Shown one piece after another: positions 24,304-32,363 of a stretch of DNA of 33,910 nt (positions within the stretch are counted from its first letter, which is position 1; every line of letters begins with the position of its first letter). The notes beneath the pieces are model-generated. The model worked only from the letters and a program-made list of their open reading frames with translations, ran no database searches and was not told where the DNA came from. The translations under genes were made by a program, and so were the position numbers. This DNA comes from Streptomyces inhibens (GTDB taxonomy: Bacteria > Actinomycetota > Actinomycetes > Streptomycetales > Streptomycetaceae), in NCBI RefSeq assembly GCF_003389455.1, contig NZ_QUAC01000116.1, positions 50,787-84,696 of the forward strand, given 5' to 3'.

Positions 24304-24485
24304 CGCCTCCCCTTTCGCTCGTCGCGTATCGACGACGGCTCCTTGTAGGTGGCTCGTTGGCCAGCACCCCACGCACTTTCCCAAGATTCTTTAGAAGCGA
24401 GCGGGACCGAAGGGAATCGTGGGGCGACCGACCGCCTCTGACCTATGAGCAGTGTCTTCAACACGACGACCCGGAGGACCCCGCC
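24304..24485. promoter_or_regulatory. Divergent promoter region of the sigma-like/XRE operon
   Basis: 182 bp between the sigma-like gene and the small membrane protein gene must hold both promoters. A short palindrome TTCTTTAGAA (24387-24396) lies near the middle. No consensus -10/-35 pair is clear, as would be expected if promoter recognition depends on an alternative sigma factor. Confidence 0.3.
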
Positions 24486-24698
24486 ATGAGCGAACCGACA
24501 CCACCACCCCCTGCAACGCACGACTCAGAACCCTTCCTGACCCTCCACACAGCCATCGTCCTCTTGGCAGCTGGTTTCATCGGCCTGATCGTCGGAAGCC
24601 TCACCTTCCTCAACGGAGGGGCCCTGGCTGGCGCTGCCCTTGCAGGGCTCACCGCCTTCGGCGCATGCGTGCCAGCCCTTAACAAACTGATCCGATGA
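24486..24698 (+). CDS. Small two-helix membrane protein
   Basis: 70 aa, ATG 24486 with GGAGG ~9 nt upstream. The first ~20 residues are polar and Pro-rich (MSEPTPPPPATHDSEP). Two hydrophobic helices follow: HTAIVLLAAGFIGLIVGS and the Gly/Ala-rich GGALAGAALAGLTAFGA, ending ALNKLIR. Small proteins of this form are common in actinobacterial phage-like and integrative elements, but their roles are not known; some resemble holin-type pairs only in topology. It is divergent from the sigma-like/XRE operon. Confidence 0.65.
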   Translation: MSEPTPPPPATHDSEPFLTLHTAIVLLAAGFIGLIVGSLTFLNGGALAGAALAGLTAFGACVPALNKLIR

Positions 24699-24853
24699 CG
24701 CGCAGACGAGCAGCGGCTCCGGCAATCGTTCAGACACGACAGCGCTCAACGGCTCGCCATCTCTGGCGGGAGCCCGGGGCTACTCCCACCGCTGCGACCA
24801 AGTCATTAGGACAGTTCAAGCGAGCCATCCTCTACCTGACAAGCCATCAGGAA

Positions 24854-24874
24854 AGTCAGCATCAGGTCAGCATC
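24854..24874 (+). promoter_or_regulatory. Tandem GTCAGCA heptamers, pair 1
   Basis: AGTCAGCATCAGGTCAGCATC: GTCAGCA at 24855 and 24866, 11 bp apart, so both copies face the same side of the helix. Followed by a short hairpin (CCTGC..GCAGG). Confidence 0.5.
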
Positions 24875-25172
24875 GGCCCTGCCAGAGCAGGTTTCACCCT
24901 GCCGAACCTGCATATGATCGAAGGGGTGCGAAAGGCCCATCTGACCTGGGCATTTGCCGCTCCACCTGGGGCGATCGTAGAGTCACTCCCCCAGGAGCAT
25001 GCAGGTGAAGTCCATGTCCCCGAAATTCCCTAATTAGGAATTGGCGACATTTAAAGCCCTCCCTCGCCTCTGAAGAATGCTATCAACTCCCCTCCCACTG
25101 AGCCCTGTCGGGAAATTGACTATCTCGCGAGCATCCCAAATCGACGCGATGCGGGCATAGCTCGCACCAACA

Positions 25173-25193
25173 AGTCAGCAAACTGTCAGCATC
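25173..25193 (+). promoter_or_regulatory. Tandem GTCAGCA heptamers, pair 2
   Basis: The same layout as pair 1, with GTCAGCA at 25174 and 25185 and only the 4-bp spacer changed. A TAACCT (-10-like) lies 22 bp downstream. Direct heptamers with 11-bp phasing are the typical binding pattern of SARP and PhoP-like winged-helix regulators. Confidence 0.5.
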
Positions 25194-25252
25194 TTCCCCG
25201 CGATCTTGGCAGCTAACCTGCACTGGCACGGCTGGCCCCGCTCCGCAGAGCG

Positions 25253-25534
25253 TTGGCCCTGCCGCGACCGGCACGGGACCGTGGTCGCGGCCAGGTGCTG
25301 TGGAGCGGTTGGTTGATCTTCATCGCCAACGACTCCACCCGCCACGACATCCACGTCGCCCGCGAGCACCGACGCAGTATCGGCCTGGTCCGCTACCGCT
25401 TCGACACGGCGCACGTCTTCAGTGGTGTGGGTGGGTGCTGGGGGCTGAGGAAGATCGGCACGAACGCCGGCTGGGATTCCCACAACGGCTGGGACCGGCC
25501 AGGGCGCAAAAGACACCTGCTCCGGCGTTTGTAG
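25253..25534 (+). pseudogene. Fragment of an unrecognised gene
   Basis: The first ~55 codons have clean GC-biased third positions and read as structured protein (GQVLWSGWLIFIANDSTRHD), but the start lacks a Shine-Dalgarno and the tail is Gly/Arg-rich nonsense. It is most simply the inner part of a decayed gene. No family recognised. Confidence 0.25.
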
Positions 25535-25763
25535 GACACTGGAGGTACAGGGACGTGGTTATCCCGCGACCCTCGATCCGAGGCGCCGAAGCGGACGGCC
25601 GCAACCGACCGCCGGCGGGACCTCGGCTTCGCGATCATGGATGCCGCGGTCGAGGAGTGCCGCGATGCCCACCGCGAACTGACCGAGCAGGTCAAATCTC
25701 CACCGCATGGTGCGACCACAAGGGCCCGAGCAGGAGAGGCGGGAGCAAAGGGAGGGTGCTGCG

Positions 25764-27593
25764 ATGACTGGAGCACCGGCACAGCACAAGTCCGCCCGGT
25801 ATCTGCCGATCGCTGAGCACGGCTTGATCGGGAATCTGCGCACGGTGGCGCTGGTGGGCACCGACGGCACCATCGACTGGTACTGCTGCCCCTCCTTCGA
25901 CTCCCCGAGTGTCTTCGCAGCCATCCTGGACGCGGACCGGGGCGGGGCATTCGAGCTGGCTGCCACCGTGCGGGCCAGCACCAAACAGTTCTACTTCCCG
26001 GACACCAATGTGCTGATCACCCGCTTCTTCACCGAGGACGGGCTCGGGGAGATCCAGGACTTCATGCCCGTGGCGGACTCCGGCGCATCCGACCGCGACC
26101 GACTGATCCGGCGGGTGGTGTGCATCCGCGGAACGATCCCGTTCCGGGCTCGGGTGGCCCCCCGGTTCGGCTACGGCGCCCACCCGCACACCGTACGGAT
26201 GCTGGACCGGGCCGCCCTGTTCGCCTCCGAAGAGCTGTCGCTGACGCTGACCGCCACGGTGCCGCTGGAGTACGACGAAAAGGACGTGTGGACGGAGTTC
26301 GAACTCTCCCAGGGCGAGACCACGGTCTTCGCCCTGGAGCAGGTCAGCAGCGAGGCTCCGCCGCGCCGCTGCCCGCACGCCGAGGCCGAGGCCGAGCGGG
26401 AGTTCACCGCCACGGTCGCCTTCTGGCGGCGCTGGCTGAACCAGTCCCGCTACCGCGGCCGATGGCGGGAGATGGTGCACCGCTCCGCCCTCACCCTCAA
26501 GCTGCTCACCTACGCCCCCACCGGCGCGATCGTGGCAGCCCCCACCACCAGCCTGCCCGAGCAGATCGGCGGCGGCCGCAACTGGGACTACCGCTACGTG
26601 TGGGTGCGCGACGCCGCGTTCGCCGTCTACGCCCTGCTCAGGCTCGGCTTCACCGAGGAGGCCGAGGCGTTCATGGGCTTCCTCACCCGCTACACCGACC
26701 GGCGCGGCAACGGATCGTCCGGCCCGTTGCAGGTCATGTACGGCATCGACGGACGCACCGAGTTGCCCGAACGCGAGCTGTCCCACCTGGAGGGTTACCA
26801 GGGCTCCGCGCCCGTGCGGGTCGGCAACGGCGCGGCCACCCAGCTGCAGCTCGACATCTACGGCGCCCTGCTCGACTCCGTCTATCTGTACGACAAGTGG
26901 TGCCGGCCCATCTCCAGCGGCCACTGGCGCGCGGTGTGCGCACTGGCGGACTGGGTCTGTGAGCACTGGGACCAGCCGGACGAGGGTGTGTGGGAGGCCC
27001 GTGGCGGGCGCAAGAAGTTCCTCTACTCCCACCTGATGTGCTGGGTGGCCATCGATCGCGCCATCCGCATCGCCCAGCACCGCAGCCTCCCCGCCGAGCT
27101 CGGCCGCTGGGGGCCGGTCCGGGACGCGATCTACTGGCGGATCATGGACAAGGGCTGGTCGCCCGACCGGCAGGCGTTCGTCCAGCACGAGGACGGCGAT
27201 GTGCTGGACGCCGCGGTGCTGATGATGCCGCTGACCAAGTTCGTCTCTCCCAGCGACCCCGTATGGCTGTCGACCCTCGACACCCTTGGTGACGAACTGG
27301 TCTCCGACTCCCTGGTCTGGCGCTACGACCCCAAGGCCAGCCCGGACGGTCTGGAAGGTGAGGAGGGCACCTTCTCCATCTGTTCCTTCTGGTACGTCGA
27401 GGCCCTCACACGCGCCGGGCGCCTGAACGAAGCCCGCCTGGCCTTCGAGAAGATGCTCACCTACGCCAACCACCTCGGCCTATACGCAGAAGAGATCAGC
27501 CACACCGGAGAGCAACAGGGCAACTTCCCCCAGGCTTTCACCCACCTTGCCCTGATCAGCGCCGCCTTCAATCTCGACCGCGCCCTGGGGTGA
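25764..27593 (+). CDS. Glycoside hydrolase family 15 (glucoamylase/trehalase-like)
   Basis: 609 aa, ATG 25764 with GGGAGGG ~8 nt upstream. The N-terminal beta-sandwich domain starts ARYLPIAEHGLIGNLRTVAL, VGTDGTIDWYCCPSFDSPSV, the usual opening of this group. The (alpha/alpha)6 barrel begins ~residue 240 and carries GGRNWDYRYVWVRDAAFAVY, EGYQGSAPVRVGNGA and EEGTFSICSFWYVEAL. The Glu residues in the last two motifs are the likely catalytic acid and base, and the C-terminus ends HTGEQQGNFPQAFTHLALIS. Cytoplasmic, since no signal peptide is seen. Actinobacterial members of this size hydrolyse trehalose or act on alpha-glucans, so a role in trehalose or osmolyte turnover is likely. It stands alone without sugar genes. 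Confidence 0.9.
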   Translation: MTGAPAQHKSARYLPIAEHGLIGNLRTVALVGTDGTIDWYCCPSFDSPSVFAAILDADRGGAFELAATVRASTKQFYFPDTNVLITRFFTEDGLGEIQDFMPVADSGASDRDRLIRRVVCIRGTIPFRARVAPRFGYGAHPHTVRMLDRAALFASEELSLTLTATVPLEYDEKDVWTEFELSQGETTVFALEQVSSEAPPRRCPHAEAEAEREFTATVAFWRRWLNQSRYRGRWREMVHRSALTLKLLTYAPTGAIVAAPTTSLPEQIGGGRNWDYRYVWVRDAAFAVYALLRLGFTEEAEAFMGFLTRYTDRRGNGSSGPLQVMYGIDGRTELPERELSHLEGYQGSAPVRVGNGAATQLQLDIYGALLDSVYLYDKWCRPISSGHWRAVCALADWVCEHWDQPDEGVWEARGGRKKFLYSHLMCWVAIDRAIRIAQHRSLPAELGRWGPVRDAIYWRIMDKGWSPDRQAFVQHEDGDVLDAAVLMMPLTKFVSPSDPVWLSTLDTLGDELVSDSLVWRYDPKASPDGLEGEEGTFSICSFWYVEALTRAGRLNEARLAFEKMLTYANHLGLYAEEISHTGEQQGNFPQAFTHLALISAAFNLDRALG

Positions 27594-27615
27594 CCTGCCA
27601 CACTCCGCATCCTTT

Positions 27616-27786
27616 CCATTACGCGAGGTCGGCGAGGCTCTGGAACTGCTCTGGGGCACCGCGGCGGTCAACACCTGGACCGCCGAGCGGCGGTACTGTC
27701 CTGGCTCGGCTGGTGCGCCGAGTATCAGCAGCTTCAGCCGGCTCGGTCGGCCGGGGCCGTATTGCCTCCACGAACGCTCCTGATCA
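27616..27786 (+). pseudogene. N-terminal fragment of a phage-type integrase
   Basis: The frame gives PLREVGEALELLWGTAAVNT, WTAERR, and after a one-base shift at ~27690 continues AVLSWLGWCAEYQQLQPARS. This is the SAM-like core-binding segment of a streptomycete tyrosine recombinase family (LWG.AAVNTW.ARR..V.SWL.WC). No catalytic domain follows. It lies directly after the GH15 gene. It may derive from a different integrase family than the C-terminal piece at 20588-20743. Confidence 0.55.
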
Positions 27787-28141
27787 CGGTGGCCGCTCCC
27801 ATGCGGGCAGGCACTCCGGAAGCCCCCGGACCTGCACGAACCGGTCAGTGATCAAGCACTACAGCTGCCCTGAGAGAGGGTTTCCGTAACAGCGCATTTG
27901 CGGTCGTCGGAAGACAGGGGGACCCTTTTTTTAGGGGATAACGGCCGGGCAAAGCTTGATGCCGACGCCATCGGATGTGTACCGCGCGACCTTGGGACCG
28001 TGACGCTCACCGGCAGTAAGCGTCACCGCGAATCTACCGCCGTGGCGAAGAAGATCGAACATGCGGGTGCTCAGCCGGTGGCGCCGGCGGGGGCGACGGG
28101 TGGGCTGTCCAGCTGGGCGGCGGATCGGAAGGAGTCTGCCC
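27787..28141. other. Upstream region of the ferredoxin/P450 operon
   Basis: 355 bp without a recognised gene. A CCCTTTTTTTAGGGG stretch at ~27924 forms a weak inverted repeat around a T7 run. The operon promoter should lie in this interval. No regulator gene adjoins the operon. Confidence 0.45.
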
Positions 28142-28360
28142 ATGCGAATCGCCGTGGACCTGAATCGGTGCCAGGGATACGCACAATGCGTGTATTTGGC
28201 GCACGAGGTCTTCAGATTGACCGGCCAGGAGGCACTCACCTACGAGCCGAACCCCGATGACGAGCGGCGCCTACAGGTTGAGCGAGCCGCTGCGGCGTGT
28301 CCGGTGCAGGCGATCGTGATCGACCGCTTGGACGGCGCGGAGGAGAGCGCGACGTCATGA
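28142..28360 (+). CDS. Ferredoxin, [3Fe-4S] P450-partner type
   Basis: 72 aa, ATG 28142 with AAGGAG ~9 nt upstream. Cluster ligands are visible as C10-x2-Y-x2-C16 and C53-P54, i.e. the CxxXxxC...CP layout of small [3Fe-4S] ferredoxins that serve actinobacterial cytochromes P450; the residue replacing the fourth Cys is Tyr13. It should carry electrons from the reductase encoded next to the P450 two genes on. The stop overlaps the reductase start by 4 bp (ATGA), so both are translated as a unit. Confidence 0.92.
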   Translation: MRIAVDLNRCQGYAQCVYLAHEVFRLTGQEALTYEPNPDDERRLQVERAAAACPVQAIVIDRLDGAEESATS

Positions 28361-29760
28361 CCGTGCGAGCAACGGTCGCAGCGCTAGTGCGCGAGTTCAG
28401 AGCCAACGGCCGGATCGTCATCGTCGGTGCGTCCCTGGCCGGACTGCGGGCCGCCGAAGCCCTGCGTGAGGAGGGCTTCACCGGGTCTCTGACCATCATC
28501 GGGGACGAGCCGTACGAGCCCTACGACCGTCCGCCGCTGTCCAAACAGGTGCTCAAAGGCTGGGTACCGGCCGACCACACCAAGCTGCCCCGCCTGCGAG
28601 AAGTGAATGCGCAGTGGCGGCTCGGGGTGACCGCCACCGGGTTGGACCGGGCCGCCAAGCAGGTGCGCCTGGCCGACGGCGAGCAGATCCCGTACGACCG
28701 GTTGCTGATCGCCACGGGCACCCGGGCGCGACAGTGGCCGAACCCGGACGAGGCGGCCCTGGACGGGGTCTACTCGCTGCGCTCGCGTGATGATGCCGCA
28801 CAGCTGCAAAAGGCGCTGGGCGCGCCGCCGTCGCGGGTCATGGTCATCGGCGCCGGGTTCATCGGCTCGGAGGTGACCTCCGTCTGCCGGGAACTCGATC
28901 TCCCGGTGACCGTCGTCGAGCGGGGCTCGGCGCCGCTGGTCGGCGCGCTCGGCGGGGTGATCGGTGAGATCGCCGCGGAGATCCAGCGCGACCACGGCGT
29001 GGACCTGCGCTGCGGGCTGGGTGTGTCGTCACTGGAGGGCGACTCCGGCGGACACGTGCGGCGTGCTCATCTCTCGGACGGAACCACCATCGACGCCGAC
29101 GTGGTGGTGGCCTCGCTGGGGTCGATCCGCAACGTGGAATGGCTGGAGGGCGCCGGGCTGGCGTCCGGTTTCTGGGGCGTCGGTTGCGACGCCGGCGGTC
29201 GCGCCTTCGACATCAACGGCGTGGTCACCGACAGCATCTACGTGGCAGGGGACGTGGCGCGCTCGCCGCACGTGCTGTACGAGTACCAGTTCCTCGCGAT
29301 GGAGCACTGGGACAATGCCGTTCTCGGCGCCGAGGCCGCGGCCCACAACATGGTGAACCTCGAGCCCCACTATCGCCCGCATCTGTTGCTGCCCGGCTTC
29401 TGGTCCGGTCAGTTCGGCCTCAACATCAAGTCCGTCGGCGTGCCGCCGTTCGGCGACGAGATCGTCTTCACGCAGGGGTCCGTCAAGGAGCGCCGCTTCG
29501 CCGCCGCGTACGGTCGCCGGGGCCGGATCGTCGCCGCCGTCACGTTCGATCACGGCAAGTGGCTGGAGTACTACGGGAAGCTGATCGAGCAATCGGGTCC
29601 GTTCCCGCCTCCGCCGCCGGGCTGGGACCAGCCCCCCGACATGAAGCCGATCCCGGCCGAGTTCCCGCAACCCGGCGTCCCGACGGCGATCCCCGACGTC
29701 GTCCTAACCGGCCACGACCCGAGCGAGCGGGGGGCCGAGTTCCGGTCTCGCCCTCGTTGA
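28357..29760 (+). CDS. FAD-dependent ferredoxin reductase
   Basis: 467 aa. ATG 28357 overlaps the ferredoxin stop. The FAD-binding Rossmann motif is RIVIVGASLAGLRAAEALRE (~19-38), the NAD(P)H-binding motif is RVMVIGAGFIGSEV (~160-173), and IYVAGDVARSP is the second FAD contact. Glu in VTVVERGSAP at the end of the second strand suggests NADH preference. The tail (~400-467) is Pro-rich (PFPPPPPGWDQPP) and longer than usual for putidaredoxin-reductase-like enzymes (~400-420 aa). It completes a class I electron chain: NAD(P)H, reductase, ferredoxin, P450. Confidence 0.93.
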   Translation: MTVRATVAALVREFRANGRIVIVGASLAGLRAAEALREEGFTGSLTIIGDEPYEPYDRPPLSKQVLKGWVPADHTKLPRLREVNAQWRLGVTATGLDRAAKQVRLADGEQIPYDRLLIATGTRARQWPNPDEAALDGVYSLRSRDDAAQLQKALGAPPSRVMVIGAGFIGSEVTSVCRELDLPVTVVERGSAPLVGALGGVIGEIAAEIQRDHGVDLRCGLGVSSLEGDSGGHVRRAHLSDGTTIDADVVVASLGSIRNVEWLEGAGLASGFWGVGCDAGGRAFDINGVVTDSIYVAGDVARSPHVLYEYQFLAMEHWDNAVLGAEAAAHNMVNLEPHYRPHLLLPGFWSGQFGLNIKSVGVPPFGDEIVFTQGSVKERRFAAAYGRRGRIVAAVTFDHGKWLEYYGKLIEQSGPFPPPPPGWDQPPDMKPIPAEFPQPGVPTAIPDVVLTGHDPSERGAEFRSRPR

Positions 29761-29823
29761 CGCGCCCGCCGGATGGGCGTGCAAGCGGACAGCATCGACG
29801 ACAGGAAGAAGGAGGGGAGCCTC

Positions 29824-31092
29824 GTGGTCGAGGAAACCCCCTGGCAGCAGGCCCTCCGCTACGCCAACCGCGCCAATCCGTACCCGTTCTACGAGGAACT
29901 CCGCAAGACACCGGTGGCGCGGCAGCCGGACGGCACCTACGTCGTCAGCACCTACCAAGAGATCGTCGCGCTGCTGCACGACCCCCGGGTCAGTTCGGAT
30001 GTCAGGAAGCTCCCCGCCCCGGTTACGGCCCCGGCAGAGGGCTCGGCGGAGGCCGAGCCGATCACGGAGACGGTCATCTCCTTGGAGCCGAACATCATCA
30101 CCCAGGATCCACCCGAACACGATCGAGATCGCCGGATGATGACGCCGCACTTCGTCGGCCCGCCCCATTCCCCTCACCTGATCTCCGACCTGGAACCCGA
30201 GATCCGCCGCATCGTGGACGGCCTCCTGGACAACATGCAGGGCAAGACCCGAATCGATGCCGTCGACGAGTTCGCCTACCCCCTGCCGGTGACCGTGATC
30301 TGCAAGGTCCTGGGCGTGCCACTGGAAGACGAGCCACGCTTCCACAGCTGGATCGAGGCGGCACTGGACGCCTTGGATTTCGGCCCCGAGGCTGCCTCCG
30401 AGGAGATACAGAGCCGACTGGCCGGGGGTCACCAGGCCGTGGAGGAGTTCGGGCAGTTCGCAGCTGAGCTGCTCGACCGGTACGCCCAGCAGCCCGGCCC
30501 GGGCATGCTCTCGGCGATGGTGAACGAGGACGGCCCAGAGACAGGGATGTCCAAGGGCGTGCTCGTGAGCAATGCCTTGCTCCTGATCTTCGCCGGGCAT
30601 GAAACCACGGTCAATCTCATCGCCCACAGCGTGCTCACCCTGCTGCGGCACCCCGACGCGCTCGAGAAGCTGCGCCGCCGGCCCGAGCTGATCGTGCCCG
30701 GCGTCGAGGAGTTGCTGCGCTTCGAGTCGTCGGTCCAGTTCTGGCACACCCGCTCCGCCGTAGAAGACATCGACATCGCAGGCACCACCATCCCAAAGGG
30801 CGCGCCGATCTTCCTGGCATACGGCTCGGCGAACCGTGACCCGAAGCGGTTCGCCAGCCCCGACGAGCTTGACCTCGAACGCCGGGACAACCAGCACCTC
30901 GGGTTCAGCCAGGGCATCCACTTCTGCTTCGGCGCTCCCCTCGCGCGGCTCGAGGTCCAGGTCGCGGTCGGCGAGTTCGTCCGCCGGGTGGAAAACCCCC
31001 GGCTCGTAGAGGACCCACCGCCGTACCGCCACAACCAGATCTTCCGCGGCCCGCGCCATGTTCTGGTCGACATCGACGGGATCCGCGACTGA
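29824..31092 (+). CDS. Cytochrome P450
   Basis: 422 aa from GTG 29824, chosen because AGGAGGGG lies ~7 nt upstream and VEETPWQQALRYANRANPYP is the typical start; an upstream ATG at 29773 lacks a ribosome-binding site. The I-helix motif AGHETT is at 257-262, ExxR is Glu296-Arg299, and the haem-binding loop FSQGIHFCFG is at 361-370 with Cys368 as the axial ligand. All are intact, so the enzyme should be active. Lack of a membrane anchor is normal for bacterial P450s. It sits 63 bp behind the reductase and 23 bp before a zinc alcohol dehydrogenase, so a hydroxylation followed by oxidation to a carbonyl is likely. The substrate is unknown. Confidence 0.95.
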   Translation: MVEETPWQQALRYANRANPYPFYEELRKTPVARQPDGTYVVSTYQEIVALLHDPRVSSDVRKLPAPVTAPAEGSAEAEPITETVISLEPNIITQDPPEHDRDRRMMTPHFVGPPHSPHLISDLEPEIRRIVDGLLDNMQGKTRIDAVDEFAYPLPVTVICKVLGVPLEDEPRFHSWIEAALDALDFGPEAASEEIQSRLAGGHQAVEEFGQFAAELLDRYAQQPGPGMLSAMVNEDGPETGMSKGVLVSNALLLIFAGHETTVNLIAHSVLTLLRHPDALEKLRRRPELIVPGVEELLRFESSVQFWHTRSAVEDIDIAGTTIPKGAPIFLAYGSANRDPKRFASPDELDLERRDNQHLGFSQGIHFCFGAPLARLEVQVAVGEFVRRVENPRLVEDPPPYRHNQIFRGPRHVLVDIDGIRD

Positions 31093-31115
31093 CTCGGCAT
31101 GCGTAAAGGATCGCT

Positions 31116-32162
31116 ATGCGGGCTTTTCAACTGGTCGGATGGCAGCAACCGCCCGAGCTGCGCGAGGTGCCGGTGCCCGAGCCCGGGCCGGGGCAGGTTC
31201 TGGTGAAGGTCGGGGGTGCCGGTGCGTGCCACTCAGATCTGCACATCATGGAGGCACCCGCACCGCCACCCGGTTTCGCCACGGAACTGCCCTTCACGCT
31301 CGGCCATGAGAATGCGGGATGGGTGGAGAGGCTGGGGCCGGGTGTCACCGGGTTCGCGCCAGGAGACCCTGTGATGGTCTACGGTCCCTGGGGCTGTGGG
31401 ATGTGCGCCAACTGCCGGGAGGGACGGGAGAACTACTGCCAGAAGGTCAGTGGTCAGGGCGGGGGCCTGGGAGGCGGTCACGACGGCGGAATGGCTGAGT
31501 ACCTGCTGGTCCCGGCGGCGCGATTCCTGATTCCGCTGGGCACCCTCGACCCCCGCCAGGCCGCCCCGCTCACCGACGCGGGACTGACCAGCTATCACGC
31601 CGTCAAGCGATCGCTGCACCTGCTGGGGCCGGGCTCGACCGCGGTGGTCATCGGGGTGGGCGGTCTGGGCCAGATGGCCATCCAGATGGTGCGAGCGCTC
31701 AGCGCGGCGACCACCGTCGTCGCCGTGGACACCGATGCCGGCAAGCTGGAAACCGCCAAGCGCCTGGGCGCGGACGAGGCGCTGCTCTCGGGCGAGGACG
31801 CGGTCACGCGCATCAAGGACATGACGGAGCAGCAGGGCGCTCAGCTCGTGCTCGACATGGTCGGCATAGACCCGACTCTGCGCATGGCTGCTCAGGTGGC
31901 AAGGGTGCTTGGCCACCTGACCATCGTCGGTCTCGGCGGCGGAGCCCTGCCCGTCAACTTCTCGAGCCCCCCGCACGAGTGCTCGGTCGCCTCGCCCTAC
32001 TGGGGCTCCCTTCCCGAACTGATGGAAGTGATCACCCTCGCCCAGCAGCAAAAGATCAAGATACTGCTCGAGCACTTCCCCCTGGAACGCGCCAACGAGG
32101 CATACCAGCTCCTGCACGACGGCAAGATCCAAGGACGCGCCGTCATCACCCCCCACCCATGA
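31116..32162 (+). CDS. Zinc-dependent alcohol dehydrogenase (MDR)
   Basis: 348 aa, ATG 31116 with AAAGGA ~5 nt upstream. Catalytic zinc ligands: Cys38 (GACHSDLH), His64-Glu65 (GHENAGWV). The structural zinc set is Cys94, 97, 100 and 108 (GCGMCANCREGRENYC). The Rossmann motif is GVGGLGQMAIQ, and Asp in VVAVDTDAGKLETA points to NAD rather than NADP. The closest remembered relatives are secondary-alcohol or broad-range dehydrogenases of actinobacteria. Its place after the P450 suggests it oxidises the hydroxylated product. The stop overlaps a downstream ATG (ATGA). Confidence 0.93.
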   Translation: MRAFQLVGWQQPPELREVPVPEPGPGQVLVKVGGAGACHSDLHIMEAPAPPPGFATELPFTLGHENAGWVERLGPGVTGFAPGDPVMVYGPWGCGMCANCREGRENYCQKVSGQGGGLGGGHDGGMAEYLLVPAARFLIPLGTLDPRQAAPLTDAGLTSYHAVKRSLHLLGPGSTAVVIGVGGLGQMAIQMVRALSAATTVVAVDTDAGKLETAKRLGADEALLSGEDAVTRIKDMTEQQGAQLVLDMVGIDPTLRMAAQVARVLGHLTIVGLGGGALPVNFSSPPHECSVASPYWGSLPELMEVITLAQQQKIKILLEHFPLERANEAYQLLHDGKIQGRAVITPHP

Positions 32163-32317
32163 GTACTGTCACCAAGGCGACCGGGCTGGTGCCGGAAGCC
32201 GTAACTGCCGGAGGAAACGTCATGGAAGCTGTGACCGGTGCGATCGCTGACCGGGCCGGTGGCGGACCGCACAGCCAGCAGCGGGCGTGGCAACAGCAGC
32301 TGTGCCGGCGCCTGTGA
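32159..32317 (+). CDS. Small hypothetical ORF coupled to the alcohol dehydrogenase
   Basis: 52 aa: MSTVTKATGLVPEAVTAGGN, then VMEAVTGAIADRAGGG and a Gln/Arg-rich end. The ATG overlaps the dehydrogenase stop, and a GGAGGA at 32209 could also serve the internal ATG 32222. The opening vaguely recalls the membrane-interacting start of some cation P-type ATPases (VTGAVED.TGRR..VW), so it may be a leftover N-terminus of such a gene. As a genuine small protein its function is unknown. Confidence 0.35.
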   Translation: MSTVTKATGLVPEAVTAGGNVMEAVTGAIADRAGGGPHSQQRAWQQQLCRRL

Positions 32318-32363
32318 CGGTGACGGGCGCCGGGCTGATGAACGCGGCCTGTCGGCGCTTGCC

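Larger units (their letters stand above)
24699..25763. other. AT-richer spacer with phased repeats
   Basis: About 1.07 kb with no convincing complete gene. Seen in it: two pairs of GTCAGCA heptamers, each pair 11 bp apart (24855/24866 and 25174/25185); AATTCC-CTAATTA-GGAATT at 25024-25042; and a -10-like TATGAT near 24913. A frame from ~25253 to 25534 begins well (LWSGWLIFIANDSTRHDIHV, then AREHRRSIGLVRYRFDTAHV) but degenerates after ~25430, so it is probably a fragment of a lost gene that I do not recognise. A second coherent stretch at 25600-25690 (DLGFAIMDAAVEECRDAHRE) is also unassigned. Confidence 0.5.

Noticed and set aside
24695..25033. 112-aa frame overlapping the stop of the small membrane protein by ATGA
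   Set aside because: Codon usage is unlike coding DNA here, and it spans the GTCAGCA repeats and a hairpin; the overlap alone is weak evidence.
25692..27473. 593-aa open frame antisense to the GH15 gene
   Set aside because: Shadow frame: the + strand encodes an intact glycoside hydrolase with all family motifs.
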